This document shows positions 16,052 to 24,314 of a stretch of DNA of 64,000 bases, one piece after another. The first letter of the stretch is position 1, and each line of letters opens with the position of its first letter. Under the pieces are notes generated by a model, which saw only the letters and a program-made list of their open reading frames with translations, had not been told where the DNA came from and made no database searches. Source of the stretch: Duganella flavida. Its GTDB lineage: Bacteria > Pseudomonadota > Gammaproteobacteria > Burkholderiales > Burkholderiaceae_D. The stretch spans positions 1 to 64,000 of the forward strand of contig NZ_WWCN01000003.1 of assembly GCF_009857445.1 (NCBI RefSeq). Reading direction: 5' to 3'. The position numbers were made by a program, and so were the translations under genes.

Positions 16052-17008
16052 TCAGTCAATTAGTGTAGCTGCTTGTCGTTCGATCGCAGGAGCACCATCC
16101 ACGGTATATCGTATCGTCAGCACTTCGCCATCCTTGTAATCCATCTGGCCTTGGTCGGGCGGAAGAAGGGCAGTTTCCAGCAGCAGTCGATCATGGATGA
16201 GCGCAAGCTCTGTCGCGCTGTCATATTGAACGAGGAAGTTGGGAGTGGAGGTCAGAACAGGGCCGGTATAAATTCCACGGAGTTCGTCGGTGTCACCACA
16301 TGAATAGCCGACACCATCCAGCGATTCCAGCAGAAAGCTCAACTCATCTTCACGCGCCTGAAGCGGTTTGATCAATTGCTCGACTGCCCACTCCTTGGCG
16401 TCGTCTGCTACGGAAAATTGGCCCTCGCGTTCAATCACAACTTGCAGTGTCGCACCTTTGCCATCGACGCTGTTATCGTAGACGTATACCGCGTCGGCGA
16501 TTTCGGTCGCGCGCGGCAGCAGGGCTAGGGTTCTGTGGTAGCGTTCTCGCACTTTTTCTGGTTTCACATAATGGCCGGTCGTACTGCCGGTCTCGTAGCG
16601 GTATTTAACTCGTTCGACGTTTTTTTCTGGATCATCAGTGGTGATGAACGTCAAAAACAAGTGATAGCCTTGCTCCTTCAGTAAAAGCATTTCATTGATG
16701 CGCGAAGGGTGCGACATTACTGTCTCGAACGCAAACGGCAGCCTTCCTGCAATCGCATTGGCGCGTGCCTGCATCGCGGCGCGCTGAGCTGCTTCATCGC
16801 GCGCATTCTGGTCAGGAAACTCTCCTTCGAGGTCCTTGGCGACTTGGTCGGGGTTGATGAAGTAACTCGGCAGAGGAACGACGCCACGCATGGTGGCTAG
16901 TCCTGTGTGTTTGAGTTCTTCAATCAGTGAGGTCTTGCCGGAACCATTGGGGCCGGCAAAGACCACCACCAATGGACCCAGTGCGGACTCGTCTTTATTG
17001 TCAGCCAT
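16052..17008 (-). CDS. Zeta-toxin-like P-loop kinase
   Basis: The 318-residue protein has a Walker A motif GPNGSGKTS at residues 19-27, then YFINPDQVAKDLEGEF, RLPFAFETVMSHPSR and HLFLTFITTDDPEKNVERV, matching zeta-toxin/UDP-GlcNAc-kinase-type ATPases (the FAFETVMS and NPD motifs). Toxic members phosphorylate peptidoglycan precursors or other metabolites. About 120 extra C-terminal residues form an acidic domain of unknown role. It lies 42 bases downstream of a small gene that may be its antitoxin; an intrinsic-terminator-like hairpin sits between them and ends just before this ATG, leaving no clear ribosome binding site. Whether it is toxic is inference. Confidence 0.75.
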   Translation of the reverse strand: MADNKDESALGPLVVVFAGPNGSGKTSLIEELKHTGLATMRGVVPLPSYFINPDQVAKDLEGEFPDQNARDEAAQRAAMQARANAIAGRLPFAFETVMSHPSRINEMLLLKEQGYHLFLTFITTDDPEKNVERVKYRYETGSTTGHYVKPEKVRERYHRTLALLPRATEIADAVYVYDNSVDGKGATLQVVIEREGQFSVADDAKEWAVEQLIKPLQAREDELSFLLESLDGVGYSCGDTDELRGIYTGPVLTSTPNFLVQYDSATELALIHDRLLLETALLPPDQGQMDYKDGEVLTIRYTVDGAPAIERQAATLID

Positions 17009-17009
17009 T

Positions 17010-17035
17010 GCAAAAAACGCGGCCTCAGCCGCGTT
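17010..17035 (-). terminator. Terminator/attenuator between putative antitoxin and toxin
   Basis: On the minus strand AACGCGGC, loop TGAG, GCCGCGTT is followed by a T-run. It ends four bases before the toxin ATG (17008). It is a near-perfect 8-bp stem and could limit toxin transcription or mask its translation start. Confidence 0.7.
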
Positions 17036-17050
17036 TCCAAAGTGGTTGGG

Positions 17051-17290
17051 TCATTTTCGCTTTGCCAGGCGTCGGCCTGCATAGCTCGCCAAATCAAACG
17101 TTGTCGCGGTGTTGATGTCGCGTTTCGGGGAAAGTGCGGCATGCCGCTTAATTTCGGCCAAGGTCTGCTCCATGTTGCCGACTATGGCGTTATCCCATTG
17201 CCTCACGGTGGCACCGAGAAACGGCGCATCGCCCCGCAACACGGTGGGGTGCTTAAATCGATGAGCTTCACCACGCATCTTGAGTTTCAT
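17051..17290 (-). CDS. Putative antitoxin partner of the zeta-like protein
   Basis: A 79-residue basic protein (MKLKMRGEAHRFKHPTVLRG, then DNAIVGNMEQTLAEIKRHAA and LASYAGRRLAKRK) with an excellent AGGAGG five bases before ATG 17290. It is directly upstream of, and in the same direction as, the zeta-like gene, in the position of an antitoxin. It does not look like the classical epsilon antitoxin, and I know no family for it. The strong ribosome binding site here against none for the toxin fits the usual excess of antitoxin. Confidence 0.6.
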   Translation of the reverse strand: MKLKMRGEAHRFKHPTVLRGDAPFLGATVRQWDNAIVGNMEQTLAEIKRHAALSPKRDINTATTFDLASYAGRRLAKRK

Positions 17291-17610
17291 GACATTCCTC
17301 CTACTACGATGGCTTCATTATAGACCAAAGCCGTACTCTATCCGCGTGTGGCCAACCTAGCGGCATCGCATGCACGTTTTTCTCAAAAATGTTGCCGCAG
17401 CCTAGCGCTCAGGGAGAGTGCTACCAGGGTCCGTTTCGGGGTGCAAGCGGGCTTAGGGTAGGGGGCGATGCAGGCCCGCAGTTGCTGTTGTGAGACAAAC
17501 ACAGGTATTTATTGCTGTGGTTTGACGGCGCTCAGAACGGCGCAAAATCACGGGCTGGTGCGGTGTAAAAGGCGGTATGGCTGTAAGTATTTGATTTATA
17601 AAGGCAGATA

Positions 17611-17658
17611 CGGCCTGCAAAGCCGCGTAGATGGGTTCGACTCCCATTCTCGCCTCCA
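17611..17658 (+). pseudogene. tRNA-Cys 3' remnant, copy B
   Basis: CGGCCTGCAAAGCCGCG (anticodon GCA), T-arm and CTCGCCTCCA are present; the 5' half including D-arm is replaced by unrelated sequence. This is the pattern left by integration or recombination at the tRNA 3' half. Confidence 0.65.
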
Positions 17659-17669
17659 AAACACTCCAC

Positions 17670-17745
17670 ACGGGAGTAGCTCAGTTGGTAGAGCGCAACC
17701 TTGCCAAGGTTGAGGTCGAGAGTTCGAGACTTTTCTCCCGCTCCA
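17670..17745 (+). pseudogene. tRNA-Gly(GCC) copy B, probably defective
   Basis: Nearly identical to the intact copy at 20769. The first acceptor base is A (opposite C) and the T-stem 3' strand is CTTTT instead of CTCTT, weakening the stem. It may fold but is likely a decaying copy. Confidence 0.65.
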
Positions 17746-17753
17746 ATAAAGAA

Positions 17754-17784
17754 GGGCAGCCAGTTCATTCGGGGCTGCCCTTTT
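17754..17784 (+). terminator. Terminator after tRNA block B
   Basis: GGGCAGC...GGCTGCCC followed by TTTT, directly after the tRNA-Gly copy. Confidence 0.7.
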
Positions 17785-17928
17785 ACGTTTGAATTCGGAA
17801 GGGAAGGGCACTTGCCCAAGGCCGTTTCCGACCGGCAGCTGCCGCAGCCGAAACCAGGCACCGCTTATTCACGGAAAATTCTGCTCTTTCACCAGCAACG
17901 CGACACAACCACCGCAACCAGCCAGGTC

Positions 17929-18489
17929 TCAGCTGCGCGCACGGCGGCGGGCCAGCGCGCCAAGTCCGGCGAGTCCGCCCAGCAGCATCAGGGCAGTGCT
18001 GGGTTCTGGCACGGCGCTGACCGTCCAGCGCATCGTGGGTCCGATGGACCCCTTGCAGACAAAGCCCGGGCCGGCGTCGCCGGTGTAGTTGTCGCAGGCG
18101 TCGCCCACGCCCTGAACTTTCACGCCAAAAAAGTTGGTGCCCGGCGGGCCGTAGACAGGGCCGGCGTCCGCAGAGATGAAGAAGCTGCTGTAATCGCTGT
18201 TGTAGAACACCAGCTTGTTCTGCCGGCCATCGAACGAGGCGATTGCGGGAGAGAGTCCGTACTCGTCGCCTGCGCTGCCGATCAGACCGGTCACGGCCAC
18301 ACCGTTGAGGCTGAAAGAAATGTGCGTCAGATCGTTGATCAGGTTGCCGCTGGCGTTGCCACTAAAGCCGCCGGTGATGACGTCGCCGTTGGACCAAGTG
18401 TAAGAGAAGGTGTAATTGTTGACGGCCTGTGCCATACCGGCTGATAAGCCAAGCAGGAGGACAACGATCAGACGCAGCATTTTGTTCAT
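17929..18489 (-). CDS. PEP-CTERM sorting domain protein
   Basis: The start is ATG 18489 behind GGAGCAAACC; an earlier in-frame ATG at 18741 would put 84 odd residues before the signal peptide (MNKMLRLIVVLLLGLSAGMA, cleaved after QA). The 186-residue product has a beta-rich middle (FSYTWSNGDVITGGFSGNAS, SFFISADAGPVYGPPGTNFF) with two Cys, and ends VPEPSTALMLLGGLAGLGAL followed by ARRRARS, a standard exosortase-sorting tail. It is exported and probably processed by an exosortase encoded elsewhere. The middle part resembles many PEP-CTERM proteins of unknown function. Confidence 0.85.
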   Translation of the reverse strand: MNKMLRLIVVLLLGLSAGMAQAVNNYTFSYTWSNGDVITGGFSGNASGNLINDLTHISFSLNGVAVTGLIGSAGDEYGLSPAIASFDGRQNKLVFYNSDYSSFFISADAGPVYGPPGTNFFGVKVQGVGDACDNYTGDAGPGFVCKGSIGPTMRWTVSAVPEPSTALMLLGGLAGLGALARRRARS

Positions 18490-18607
18490 GGTTTGCTCCA
18501 AAACGAGGAAAGTCGGAACATGATAGCCGCTTTTTGTTGTAAATTTTATATTTATTCGTGCTGTCGTATTTTTGTGTTTAGCGAAGTATACGGTCTGTTT
18601 CCAATAA

Positions 18608-18637
18608 CAAAAAAACGCCAGCGCGGAGGCTGGCGTT
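18608..18637 (-). terminator. Intrinsic terminator-like hairpin
   Basis: AACGCCAGC, loop GCGGAG, GCTGGCGTT with a T-run on the minus-strand side (A-run 18608-18615). It lies upstream of the PEP-CTERM gene and would stop transcripts arriving from the right. Confidence 0.65.
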
Positions 18638-19566
18638 TCGGAATTCCATCCAGCATCTCCAGAAAAAGCCTGCTCCCATCGAGGCGGCTCATCGGCAGTC
18701 GCTGTCCAAGTGAAACGAACCCTGATTGGATGCCCATTCAAGATGTCATCTGCATAAAATATCCCGATGCGATTTTCAAACTTCCCGACAACAGGAGTAT
18801 CTAGTTGCGTAGGACTACGTCCATCAAGCCACCCAATAGACCAGTTACCGGACTTTGGGCAGTACGAGGCGGCCCTTGGGCTGCGTCATATTCAGGGTAT
18901 GCAGAATGCTACCTTGATTGCTTAGACCGGCTGGGGGGGCCGCGTCGGATAAGCAGCGGGCCGCCGATGCTGGCTTCGATCATCACCTCACGAAACCAAC
19001 TGACGTCGCCCAGGTCAACGTATTGCTAGAAAAGATTGTCATGCAACATTGTTGGTGACGGGATGCGCGAACTTCTGGCACAAATTTATCCCGCACTGGT
19101 CTGCCGTCTTGGCGCGTGATTTGATCACCGGGCCGTGCTGCAACTGCTGCAACGGCAAGCTTCAGCGGCTAGCCTTGCAGCCCGCCGCGAGAACAGGCTG
19201 ACGAACCAACGCAGTCAGCTCTTACCGACAATGCGGACAGACTTCGTCACGAGGTCCGCTTGGCGTTTTTCGAACAGATGGTGATTGTGTTAGGAAGCTA
19301 TGCCGCCACGATTGTCCTGCCGTGCTCGGCGCGCCCGCTCGCTGCATTACGCTGTTAGTACGACGAAGTCGCTTAACAGCTTGGATGGCGGGTGCCAGTG
19401 TAGTCTCTTCATTCAGTACTGACCAGCATGCTAACCGCAAGGGCAGGCGCTTTGCACAACCCGATGATGTTGACAGTGCGCTTTGGTGGCGGACCCGGCA
19501 GGGGTACCGGTGCAGAACTTGATCAGGTAGCAGCGACAGTAGGGGAATTTCAGCTAGGACGGCGGT
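18638..19566. other. Degenerate stretch without an intact gene
   Basis: Only short, poorly coding frames on both strands are present. Base composition is like coding DNA in patches (for example 19060-19330), suggesting heavily mutated gene or transposase remnants, but no family motif can be read. Confidence 0.4.
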
Positions 19567-19788
19567 ATGAACGTTCCCACTTCCAAAGCAGAATTACTCA
19601 AGGCAATCTCCACCCAGTTCGACAAGCTGATCACCGATCTGGTGGAGGTACCAATCGACCGTGCGCGTGAGGAGAACCTGGAGGGCATGTGGCAGCAACC
19701 AGCATGAGTCCCGCCGATCTGGTGGCGTATTTGCTGGGATGGAATGAGCTGGTGTTGAAATGGCTGGGTGCTGCGTCCCACAAGCCAT
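19567..19788 (+). pseudogene. ClbS/DfsB-family (DUF1706) remnant
   Basis: From ATG 19567 the frame reads MNVPTSKAELLKAISTQFDK, LITDLVEVPIDRAREENLEG. After a one-base loss near 19687 the next frame gives SPADLVAYLLGWNELVLKWL. These two blocks are the N-terminal signature of ClbS/DfsB four-helix-bundle proteins (about 170 residues when whole; some members resist colibactin-like or nitroso compounds). The sequence ends after about 70 codons at 19788, so only the first two helices remain. Confidence 0.7.
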
Positions 19789-19892
19789 AAACGCTTTCGC
19801 GTGAGCGATTGCCGACGCAATTTATGTATTAAATGCAAGAAATTGCGATTGGGAAATAACTTCGGTTAGAGCGTAATTGCAAAAAAATATGC

Positions 19893-20180
19893 TCAGGCGT
19901 AGACATCGATCAGGCCGTGGGTTGTCTGCGGATTTGGTGTACCTGGCGCGGCAGACGGCTTTTCAGTTTGTTCGATAGCCCGTTTGATTTGGCTGATACG
20001 CTCAGAGATTGCTTCTATATCGGCCTTGCCCTGCGACGTTTTGGCGGATGCGCAATTGACACAGTCGGATAACTGTTTTTGATAGCGCTGCAATTGCGCT
20101 TGCAAGCTGACCGACGAACGCACCCCAGTGCTATAGGTGGAGGCGGCCGGCGGGGAACCGAGTGTGATGGCGGACGGCAT
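19893..20180 (-). CDS. FlxA-like family protein
   Basis: The 95-residue product contains SLQAQLQRYQKQLSDCVNCA, SAKTSQGKADIEAISERISQIKRAI in one coiled region, matching FlxA-like proteins: a short N-terminal low-complexity part, then two helices with C-x-x-C between. It lacks a signal peptide. The family has no firmly known function; FlxA itself is under flagellar sigma control in E. coli. The start at ATG 20180 lacks a clear ribosome binding site. Confidence 0.65.
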   Translation of the reverse strand: MPSAITLGSPPAASTYSTGVRSSVSLQAQLQRYQKQLSDCVNCASAKTSQGKADIEAISERISQIKRAIEQTEKPSAAPGTPNPQTTHGLIDVYA

Positions 20181-20193
20181 GATGAAGTGGTGG

Positions 20194-20352
20194 TTATTTT
20201 TTCATCTCATTGCTGGCAGTGTAATCTTTCTTCCTGCAGTCTTTTGCCATTGCGTCTTTGGACATCTGGTTTTTCTTCATCGCATCCTGTGCAAAGACAG
20301 TACCGGACATCATGAGGCAGACAGTAAGCAGTTCGGCGGAGATTTGTCTCAT
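20194..20352 (-). CDS. Pentapeptide MXKDX repeat protein
   Basis: The start is ATG 20352, behind AAGGAAACATT. A signal peptide (MRQISAELLTVCLMMSGTVF, cleaved after AQ) is followed by DAMKKNQMSKDAMAKD, which carries the M-x-K-D repeat of this small family; the copy here has only two to three repeats. The 52-residue exported, Lys/Met-rich protein is of unknown function; similar proteins are proposed to be metal or stress related, without proof that I know of. Confidence 0.7.
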   Translation of the reverse strand: MRQISAELLTVCLMMSGTVFAQDAMKKNQMSKDAMAKDCRKKDYTASNEMKK

Positions 20353-20621
20353 AATGTTTCCTTGAGGAAAATGGGCGCAATGTGGTCTCAGCGACATACG
20401 ATAGTTAGTTCGCAGGGACTATCAGTTTGGTTACAGCAACGCCGGAAATTTCTCTAATTTTTCCAAACGCTGTCAACGAAGGCGGCTATGCAACTAGGCA
20501 CTTAGGCTGTTCGTAGCTGTCGGATGCGGGCTTAAGGCAGGGGCCGGCGCAGACACTTTGGGCTGTTGTGAGACAAATGTAGCCCTGGATTGACGGCAAT
20601 CAAAACGTCGGAAAATCACGG

Positions 20622-20683
20622 GCTGGTGCGGTGTAAAAGGCGGTATGGCTGTGCTGGTGCGGTGTAAAAGGCGGTATGGCTGT
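20622..20683. repeat. 31-bp tandem duplication
   Basis: Two perfect, adjacent 31-bp units; only one is present in the older copy at about 17560-17590. Confidence 0.9.
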
Positions 20684-20710
20684 AAGTGTTTGGTTTTTTA
20701 AGGTGGAATA

Positions 20711-20757
20711 CGCCTGCAAAGCCGTGTAGATGGGTTCGACTCCCATCCTCGCCTCCA
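20711..20757 (+). pseudogene. tRNA-Cys 3' remnant, copy C
   Basis: CGCCTGCAAAGCCGTG (anticodon GCA), T-arm and CTCGCCTCCA without the 5' half, as in copy B. No complete tRNA-Cys is present in this window. Confidence 0.65.
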
Positions 20758-20768
20758 AAGACTCCTAA

Positions 20769-20844
20769 GCGGGAGTAGCTCAGTTGGTAGAGCGCAACCT
20801 TGCCAAGGTTGAGGTCGAGAGTTCGAGACTCTTCTCCCGCTCCA
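20769..20844 (+). tRNA. tRNA-Gly(GCC)
   Basis: A 76-base gene with a full cloverleaf: acceptor GCGGGAG/CTCCCGC, D-stem GCTC/GAGC, anticodon stem CAACC/GGTTG around TTGCCAA (anticodon GCC), T-stem GAGAG/CTCTT with TTCGAGA loop, and an encoded CCA end. It is followed by a strong terminator. Of the three copies in the window this is the only one without mismatches in the stems, so it is probably the working gene. Confidence 0.9.
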
Positions 20845-20854
20845 AAATAAAGAA

Positions 20855-20887
20855 GGGCAGCCCAGTTTATTCGAGGCTGCCCTTTTT
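20855..20887 (+). terminator. Terminator after tRNA-Gly
   Basis: GGGCAGCC...GGCTGCCC then TTTTT, directly downstream of the tRNA. Confidence 0.8.
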
Positions 20888-20956
20888 ACGTCTGAGTTCG
20901 GAAGGGAAGGGCTCTTGCCGCAGGCCGTTTCCGACCGGCAGCTGCCGCCTGCGGAT

Positions 20957-21590
20957 TCAATCGGTCAATGCAACACATCGTTCAAATCGTTGCGCTGGAG
21001 TTTCATAGTCTAACGTCTTTCTTGGCCGGCCGTTCAGTCGATTCGCCACCGCGTCGAGCTGGCCTTGTGAATAGTCTGACAGATCAAGCCCTTTGGGGAA
21101 ATACTGCCGAAGCAAGCCGTTGGTGTTTTCATTGGAACCGCGCTGCCATGGGTTTTGCGGATCGCAGAAGTAGACTTGGATATCGGTCGCCAACTTAAAT
21201 CGCTTGTGATCGGCGAGCTCTTTACCTCGATCCCACGTCAGGGATTTGTAGAGTTCCTGCGGCAGTTTCATGGCGTGCTGAATCAACGCGTTCACGACGG
21301 TTTGCGTGTCCTTGCCCGCTACCTTAACCAGCATAACGTAGCGCGTCTGACGCTCGACGAGCGTGGCGATTTGACTGTTATGACTGCCGAATAGCAGATC
21401 GCCTTCCCAATGCCCAGGGACCGCCCGATCGGCCGCGGATGCAGGACGCTCGCTAATCGAAATGGCATCCTTGATCCTGCCGTGGTTGTCGTTCTTCTGA
21501 GAGTGATGACGGGAGCGGCGCATGGCGCGAGTCCTGCGCAGATGCTCATGGTGTTCAACCTTGGCGCAGGCACGCCGAGGTGCCCTTGCT
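20957..21590 (-). pseudogene. IS30-family transposase, N-terminally truncated
   Basis: The frame from about 21590 down to 20957 has AVPGHWEGDLLFGSHNSQIA (first catalytic Asp region), TWDRGKELADH and NPWQRGSNENTNGLLRQYFP with the catalytic Glu, then RLNGRPRKTLDYETPAQRF. This is the DDE core of IS30 transposases. The N-terminal helix-turn-helix domain is missing and the fragment abuts an IS66 scrap upstream. The first ATG in frame (21523) would give 188 residues without DNA-binding domain, so it is not expected to transpose. Confidence 0.85.
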
Positions 21591-21715
21591 AATTAAGACG
21601 GCGCCAACTGAACACTTGGTTGACATTGCCGCCGTGCGCGCGGGTGATGCGACCGACCGAGGCTCCCGGCTGCAGCGACAGCGACAGCGCCACCAGAGGG
21701 TGTTTAACTCTAACG
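21589..21715 (-). pseudogene. IS66-family TnpA-like fragment
   Basis: A short minus-strand frame reads SLQPGASVGRITRAHGGNVN then QVFSWRRLN, typical of the helix-turn-helix of IS66 accessory protein TnpA (SLQPGASV...NANQVFSWRR). Only about 40 residues are recognisable. It abuts the IS30 fragment. Confidence 0.55.
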
Positions 21716-21919
21716 GCTGCTGACGATAATGGACGGGTGCATTCGTGGAAGTGATAGGTTGAAAATTTGTGCCCGTAATCGAAATTTTTAGGCACAGACG
21801 GTGGTGGGAGGAGGAAAGGCGGGGCAAATAGCGGGGGCCAATTCTGCGAGCAAACGAACAGGTATGGTGCAAATTTCGCTATAAATCGCGCGACTTTCTG
21901 CAAAAAACCAATCTACATG

Positions 21920-21948
21920 TTGACTACTTAACAGGGATTGCATATGAT
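21920..21948 (+). promoter_or_regulatory. Sigma-70 promoter of the fructan operon
   Basis: TTGACT (21920-21925), 17-base spacer, TATGAT (21943-21948): a near-consensus promoter. Transcription would start at about 21955, just before the putative operator at 21959. Confidence 0.75.
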
Positions 21949-21958
21949 TTGCAAAAAA

Positions 21959-21975
21959 ATGACAACGTTGGACAT
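21959..21975. promoter_or_regulatory. LacI-family operator 1
   Basis: ATGACAACGTTGGACAT: AACGTT centre with ATG-C / G-CAT arms, the CG-centred imperfect palindrome usual for LacI-family regulators. It overlaps the start region of the transcript, so binding would block initiation (autorepression). Near-identical sites occur at 27250 and 31643. Confidence 0.7.
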
Positions 21976-22023
21976 TTTGGTCTTACCAAAGAATCCGATC
22001 TAAATTGCAGTTGAGGAGACGGT

Positions 22024-23049
22024 GTGGCAACGATACATGATGTGGCCGAGCAGGCCGGGGTTTCAATCAAAACAGTATCGCGTGTACTGAACGGTGGCAC
22101 CGAGGTGTCGCAGAAGACCCGCGACAAGATTGAGCAAGCAATGCGGACGCTGGAATTCACGCCGTCGGCAGCGGCGCGCATGCTGCGTGGCCGTCCGACT
22201 GGTCTGGTGGCCGTGATCGCCGAAAAGCTGACCACCACACCCGATTCCTCCGAAATCATCAAGGGTATCCAGCAAGTGTGCGAGCAAATGGGCAAGGTAT
22301 TGTTGATCGGCGAAACCGGCGGCCATGCCGGCATTGCCGACCGCCTGGTGGCCGACATGCGCGAACGCCGCGTCGAAGCCATCCTGTTTGCAACGCCGTT
22401 CCACCGCCAGGTTGCACTTGATGCGCAACTTGGCAGTACGCCCACCGCGTTGGCCAATTGCTTCGAGGCCGATGGCCGCTACATGCAAGTGGTGCCCGAT
22501 GACGAACGCGGCGGCTACGCAGCTGCGCAAATCGTGCTGCAAGCCGGCCATCGCAAGATCGCCTTCCTGCAACTGATCCCCGGCATGGTGGCAACCGGCC
22601 TGCGCCTGCGCGGTTTCGAGCAAGCCATGCGCGAACACGGGGTGACGCCGAATCCGGCGTGGCTGATCCACGGCGCCGAGGCAGGCGACGCCGATGAATT
22701 CTCCCATTTGTCCGACGCCGTCGACCGCCTGTTTGCCAGCGCCGACCGGCCGACCGCCATCCTGTGCGGTAACGACAAGATGGCGATGCGCGTTATCTTC
22801 ATCCTGCAACGGCGCGGCTTGCGCGTGCCGGCCGATGTCTCCATCGTCGGCTTCGATGATTTCCGTTTGATTTCCGAAGCACTCGATCCAGGCCTGACCA
22901 CGGTCGCTTTGCCCTACCGCGAGATAGGCGAAATCAGCGGGCGCTACGTACTCGAACAAACCGAGCAGCCGGCGCGGACGGTGCGCGTGCCTTGCGTGCC
23001 CGTCATGCGCGGCACCGTCGCCGCGCCGCCGGTCAAGGTCGCGCCATGA
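22024..23049 (+). CDS. LacI-family transcriptional regulator of the fructan locus
   Basis: The start is GTG 22024, behind GAGGAGACG. The 341-residue protein has the LacI helix-turn-helix at residues 2-24 (TIHDVAEQAGVSIKTVSRVL) with the hinge-type AARMLRGRPTG after it, and a periplasmic-binding-protein-like sensor domain (VVPDDERGGYAAAQIVLQAG; TAILCGNDKMAMR; SIVGFDDF). The ligand is probably a sugar of the pathway, such as fructose, sucrose or a phosphorylated derivative; the sequence does not show which. Its TGA overlaps the ATG of the binding-protein gene, so it is the first gene of the operon it is thought to repress. Confidence 0.9.
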   Translation: MATIHDVAEQAGVSIKTVSRVLNGGTEVSQKTRDKIEQAMRTLEFTPSAAARMLRGRPTGLVAVIAEKLTTTPDSSEIIKGIQQVCEQMGKVLLIGETGGHAGIADRLVADMRERRVEAILFATPFHRQVALDAQLGSTPTALANCFEADGRYMQVVPDDERGGYAAAQIVLQAGHRKIAFLQLIPGMVATGLRLRGFEQAMREHGVTPNPAWLIHGAEAGDADEFSHLSDAVDRLFASADRPTAILCGNDKMAMRVIFILQRRGLRVPADVSIVGFDDFRLISEALDPGLTTVALPYREIGEISGRYVLEQTEQPARTVRVPCVPVMRGTVAAPPVKVAP

Positions 23050-24314
23050 AGCGCGGATTGATTGTCATGCTGGCCGTGCTGAGCGGTCCGGTGCTGGCGG
23101 CACCGCAGGAAATCAAGCTCTGGCGCCACGACACCGGAGACCTCGACATGGCTGCCGGCCGTGCCGCCGTCGAACGTTTCAATCGCGCCCAAACGCAATG
23201 GAAAGTGGTGGTTGAAGCGATTCCGCAAGGCTCGTACACCGAATCGATCACCGCCGCGTCGATGGTCGGCCAGTTACCGTGCATCATCGCGCTGGACCAG
23301 CCGACCGTGCCTAATTTTGCCTGGGCCGGCCACATCCGTCCGCTGGAAACACTGCTGCCGCAACCTGCACTGGCGCAGTTGCTGGAAGGCGGGCGCGGGA
23401 CTTACAAGGGACAGATTTACAGCGTTGGTCAGCTCGACGTGGTGCTGGCGCTGTTTGCGCGCCGCTCGCAACTGGCAGCCCTGGGTATCCGCGTGGCGAC
23501 CATGGAGCAGCCGTACACGGCGGAAGAATTCCACCTGCTGCTGACCACCGCCAAGCAAAGCGGCCGCTATCGTTTCCCACTGGATCTGAACGGCCGCTTC
23601 AAGGGCGAATGGTATAGCTACGCCTTCTCGCCATGGCTGCAAAGCGCCGGCACCGACCTGATCGACCGCGCCAACTACCTGCGCGTGGATGGCGTGCTGA
23701 ATAACGATTCGGCAGTGGCGGTAGGCCGCTACTACGGCAAGCTGTTCAAGGAAAAACTGGCCGAGCGCCATCCGGCTGACGACAAGGCATTCGAGCAGGG
23801 CCGGGCGCTGCTGCATTACACCGGTTCGTGGAAAGCACGTGATTACACCGAGCTGTTCGGTGACGACCTGGTGGTGATGCCGCCGCCGGATTTCGGCCAC
23901 GGTCCAAAAATCGGCGCCGCCTCGTGGCAGTGGGGCATCACGCGCAGCTGCCGCCAGCCTGAGGGCGCGGCGGCTTTCCTCGCGCATTTGATTTCGCCGT
24001 CGGAAATTGCAGCCGCATCGCGCATGACCGGGTTGGTGCCGGTCAGCGTGGGGAGCGCAGCATTGACCGAACACTACCGCCCCGGCGGCGACTGGCGCAC
24101 CTACTTTGACTACGCCCAGCGCTACGCCGTGCCACGCCCGGCGACGCCAGCTTATCCGGCACTGTCCTCGACCTTTGAAAAGGCCATGGCGGATATCCGC
24201 AGCGGCAAGGATGCGGCCGAGGCACTCGACGAAGCAGTCGAGGCCATCGAACACAATATCGCGCGCAACAACGGTTACGGCTATAGCGCGCGCAAAGCGG
24301 GAGGCGGCTTATGA
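23046..24314 (+). CDS. ABC transporter sugar-binding protein (family 1)
   Basis: The start ATG 23046 overlaps the lacI stop (ATGA). A signal peptide (MKRGLIVMLAVLSGPVLAAP) precedes a 400-residue extracellular solute-binding domain of the maltose/sugar type (EIKLWRHDTGDLDMAAGRAA, VERFN; ALLHYTGSWKARDYTELFG; KIGAASWQWGITRSC; EGAAAFLAHLISPSEIA). It is a soluble periplasmic protein, not a lipoprotein, since no Cys follows the signal peptide. It should deliver fructo-oligosaccharides, sucrose or fructan fragments to the two permeases encoded next. Confidence 0.9.
   Translation: MKRGLIVMLAVLSGPVLAAPQEIKLWRHDTGDLDMAAGRAAVERFNRAQTQWKVVVEAIPQGSYTESITAASMVGQLPCIIALDQPTVPNFAWAGHIRPLETLLPQPALAQLLEGGRGTYKGQIYSVGQLDVVLALFARRSQLAALGIRVATMEQPYTAEEFHLLLTTAKQSGRYRFPLDLNGRFKGEWYSYAFSPWLQSAGTDLIDRANYLRVDGVLNNDSAVAVGRYYGKLFKEKLAERHPADDKAFEQGRALLHYTGSWKARDYTELFGDDLVVMPPPDFGHGPKIGAASWQWGITRSCRQPEGAAAFLAHLISPSEIAAASRMTGLVPVSVGSAALTEHYRPGGDWRTYFDYAQRYAVPRPATPAYPALSSTFEKAMADIRSGKDAAEALDEAVEAIEHNIARNNGYGYSARKAGGGL

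Larger units (their letters stand above)
17447..17845. repeat. ~400-bp direct repeat, copy 1 (tRNA block B)
   Basis: This segment recurs at 20526-20948 with substitutions and small indels. Both contain GCTGGTGCGGTGTAAAAGGC, the 3' part of tRNA-Cys, tRNA-Gly, the terminator and a shared tail ending CCGACCGGCAGCTGCCGC. The two copies bracket about 3 kb. Confidence 0.8.
20526..20948. repeat. ~400-bp direct repeat, copy 2 (tRNA block C)
   Basis: Second copy of the segment at 17447-17845. Here a 31-bp unit beginning GCTGGTGCGGTGTAAAAGGC is itself tandemly doubled (20622-20652 and 20653-20683), explaining the extra length. The copy ends at the boundary of the IS30 remnant. Confidence 0.8.

Noticed and set aside
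15901..17745. tRNA-Gly copies A and B as working genes
   Set aside because: Both have stem mismatches absent from copy C (20769), so they are called pseudogenes.
19060..19330. Possible IS110-like remnant
   Set aside because: Fragments vaguely resemble transposase composition but no conserved motif could be read with confidence.
22063..22959. Long minus-strand open frame opposite lacI
   Set aside because: It is Gln/His/Arg-rich, has no motif, and mirrors the codon structure of the clear LacI gene. It is a shadow frame, as are similar long frames opposite 23046-24314, 25378-26262, 56475-58703 and 59648-61288.
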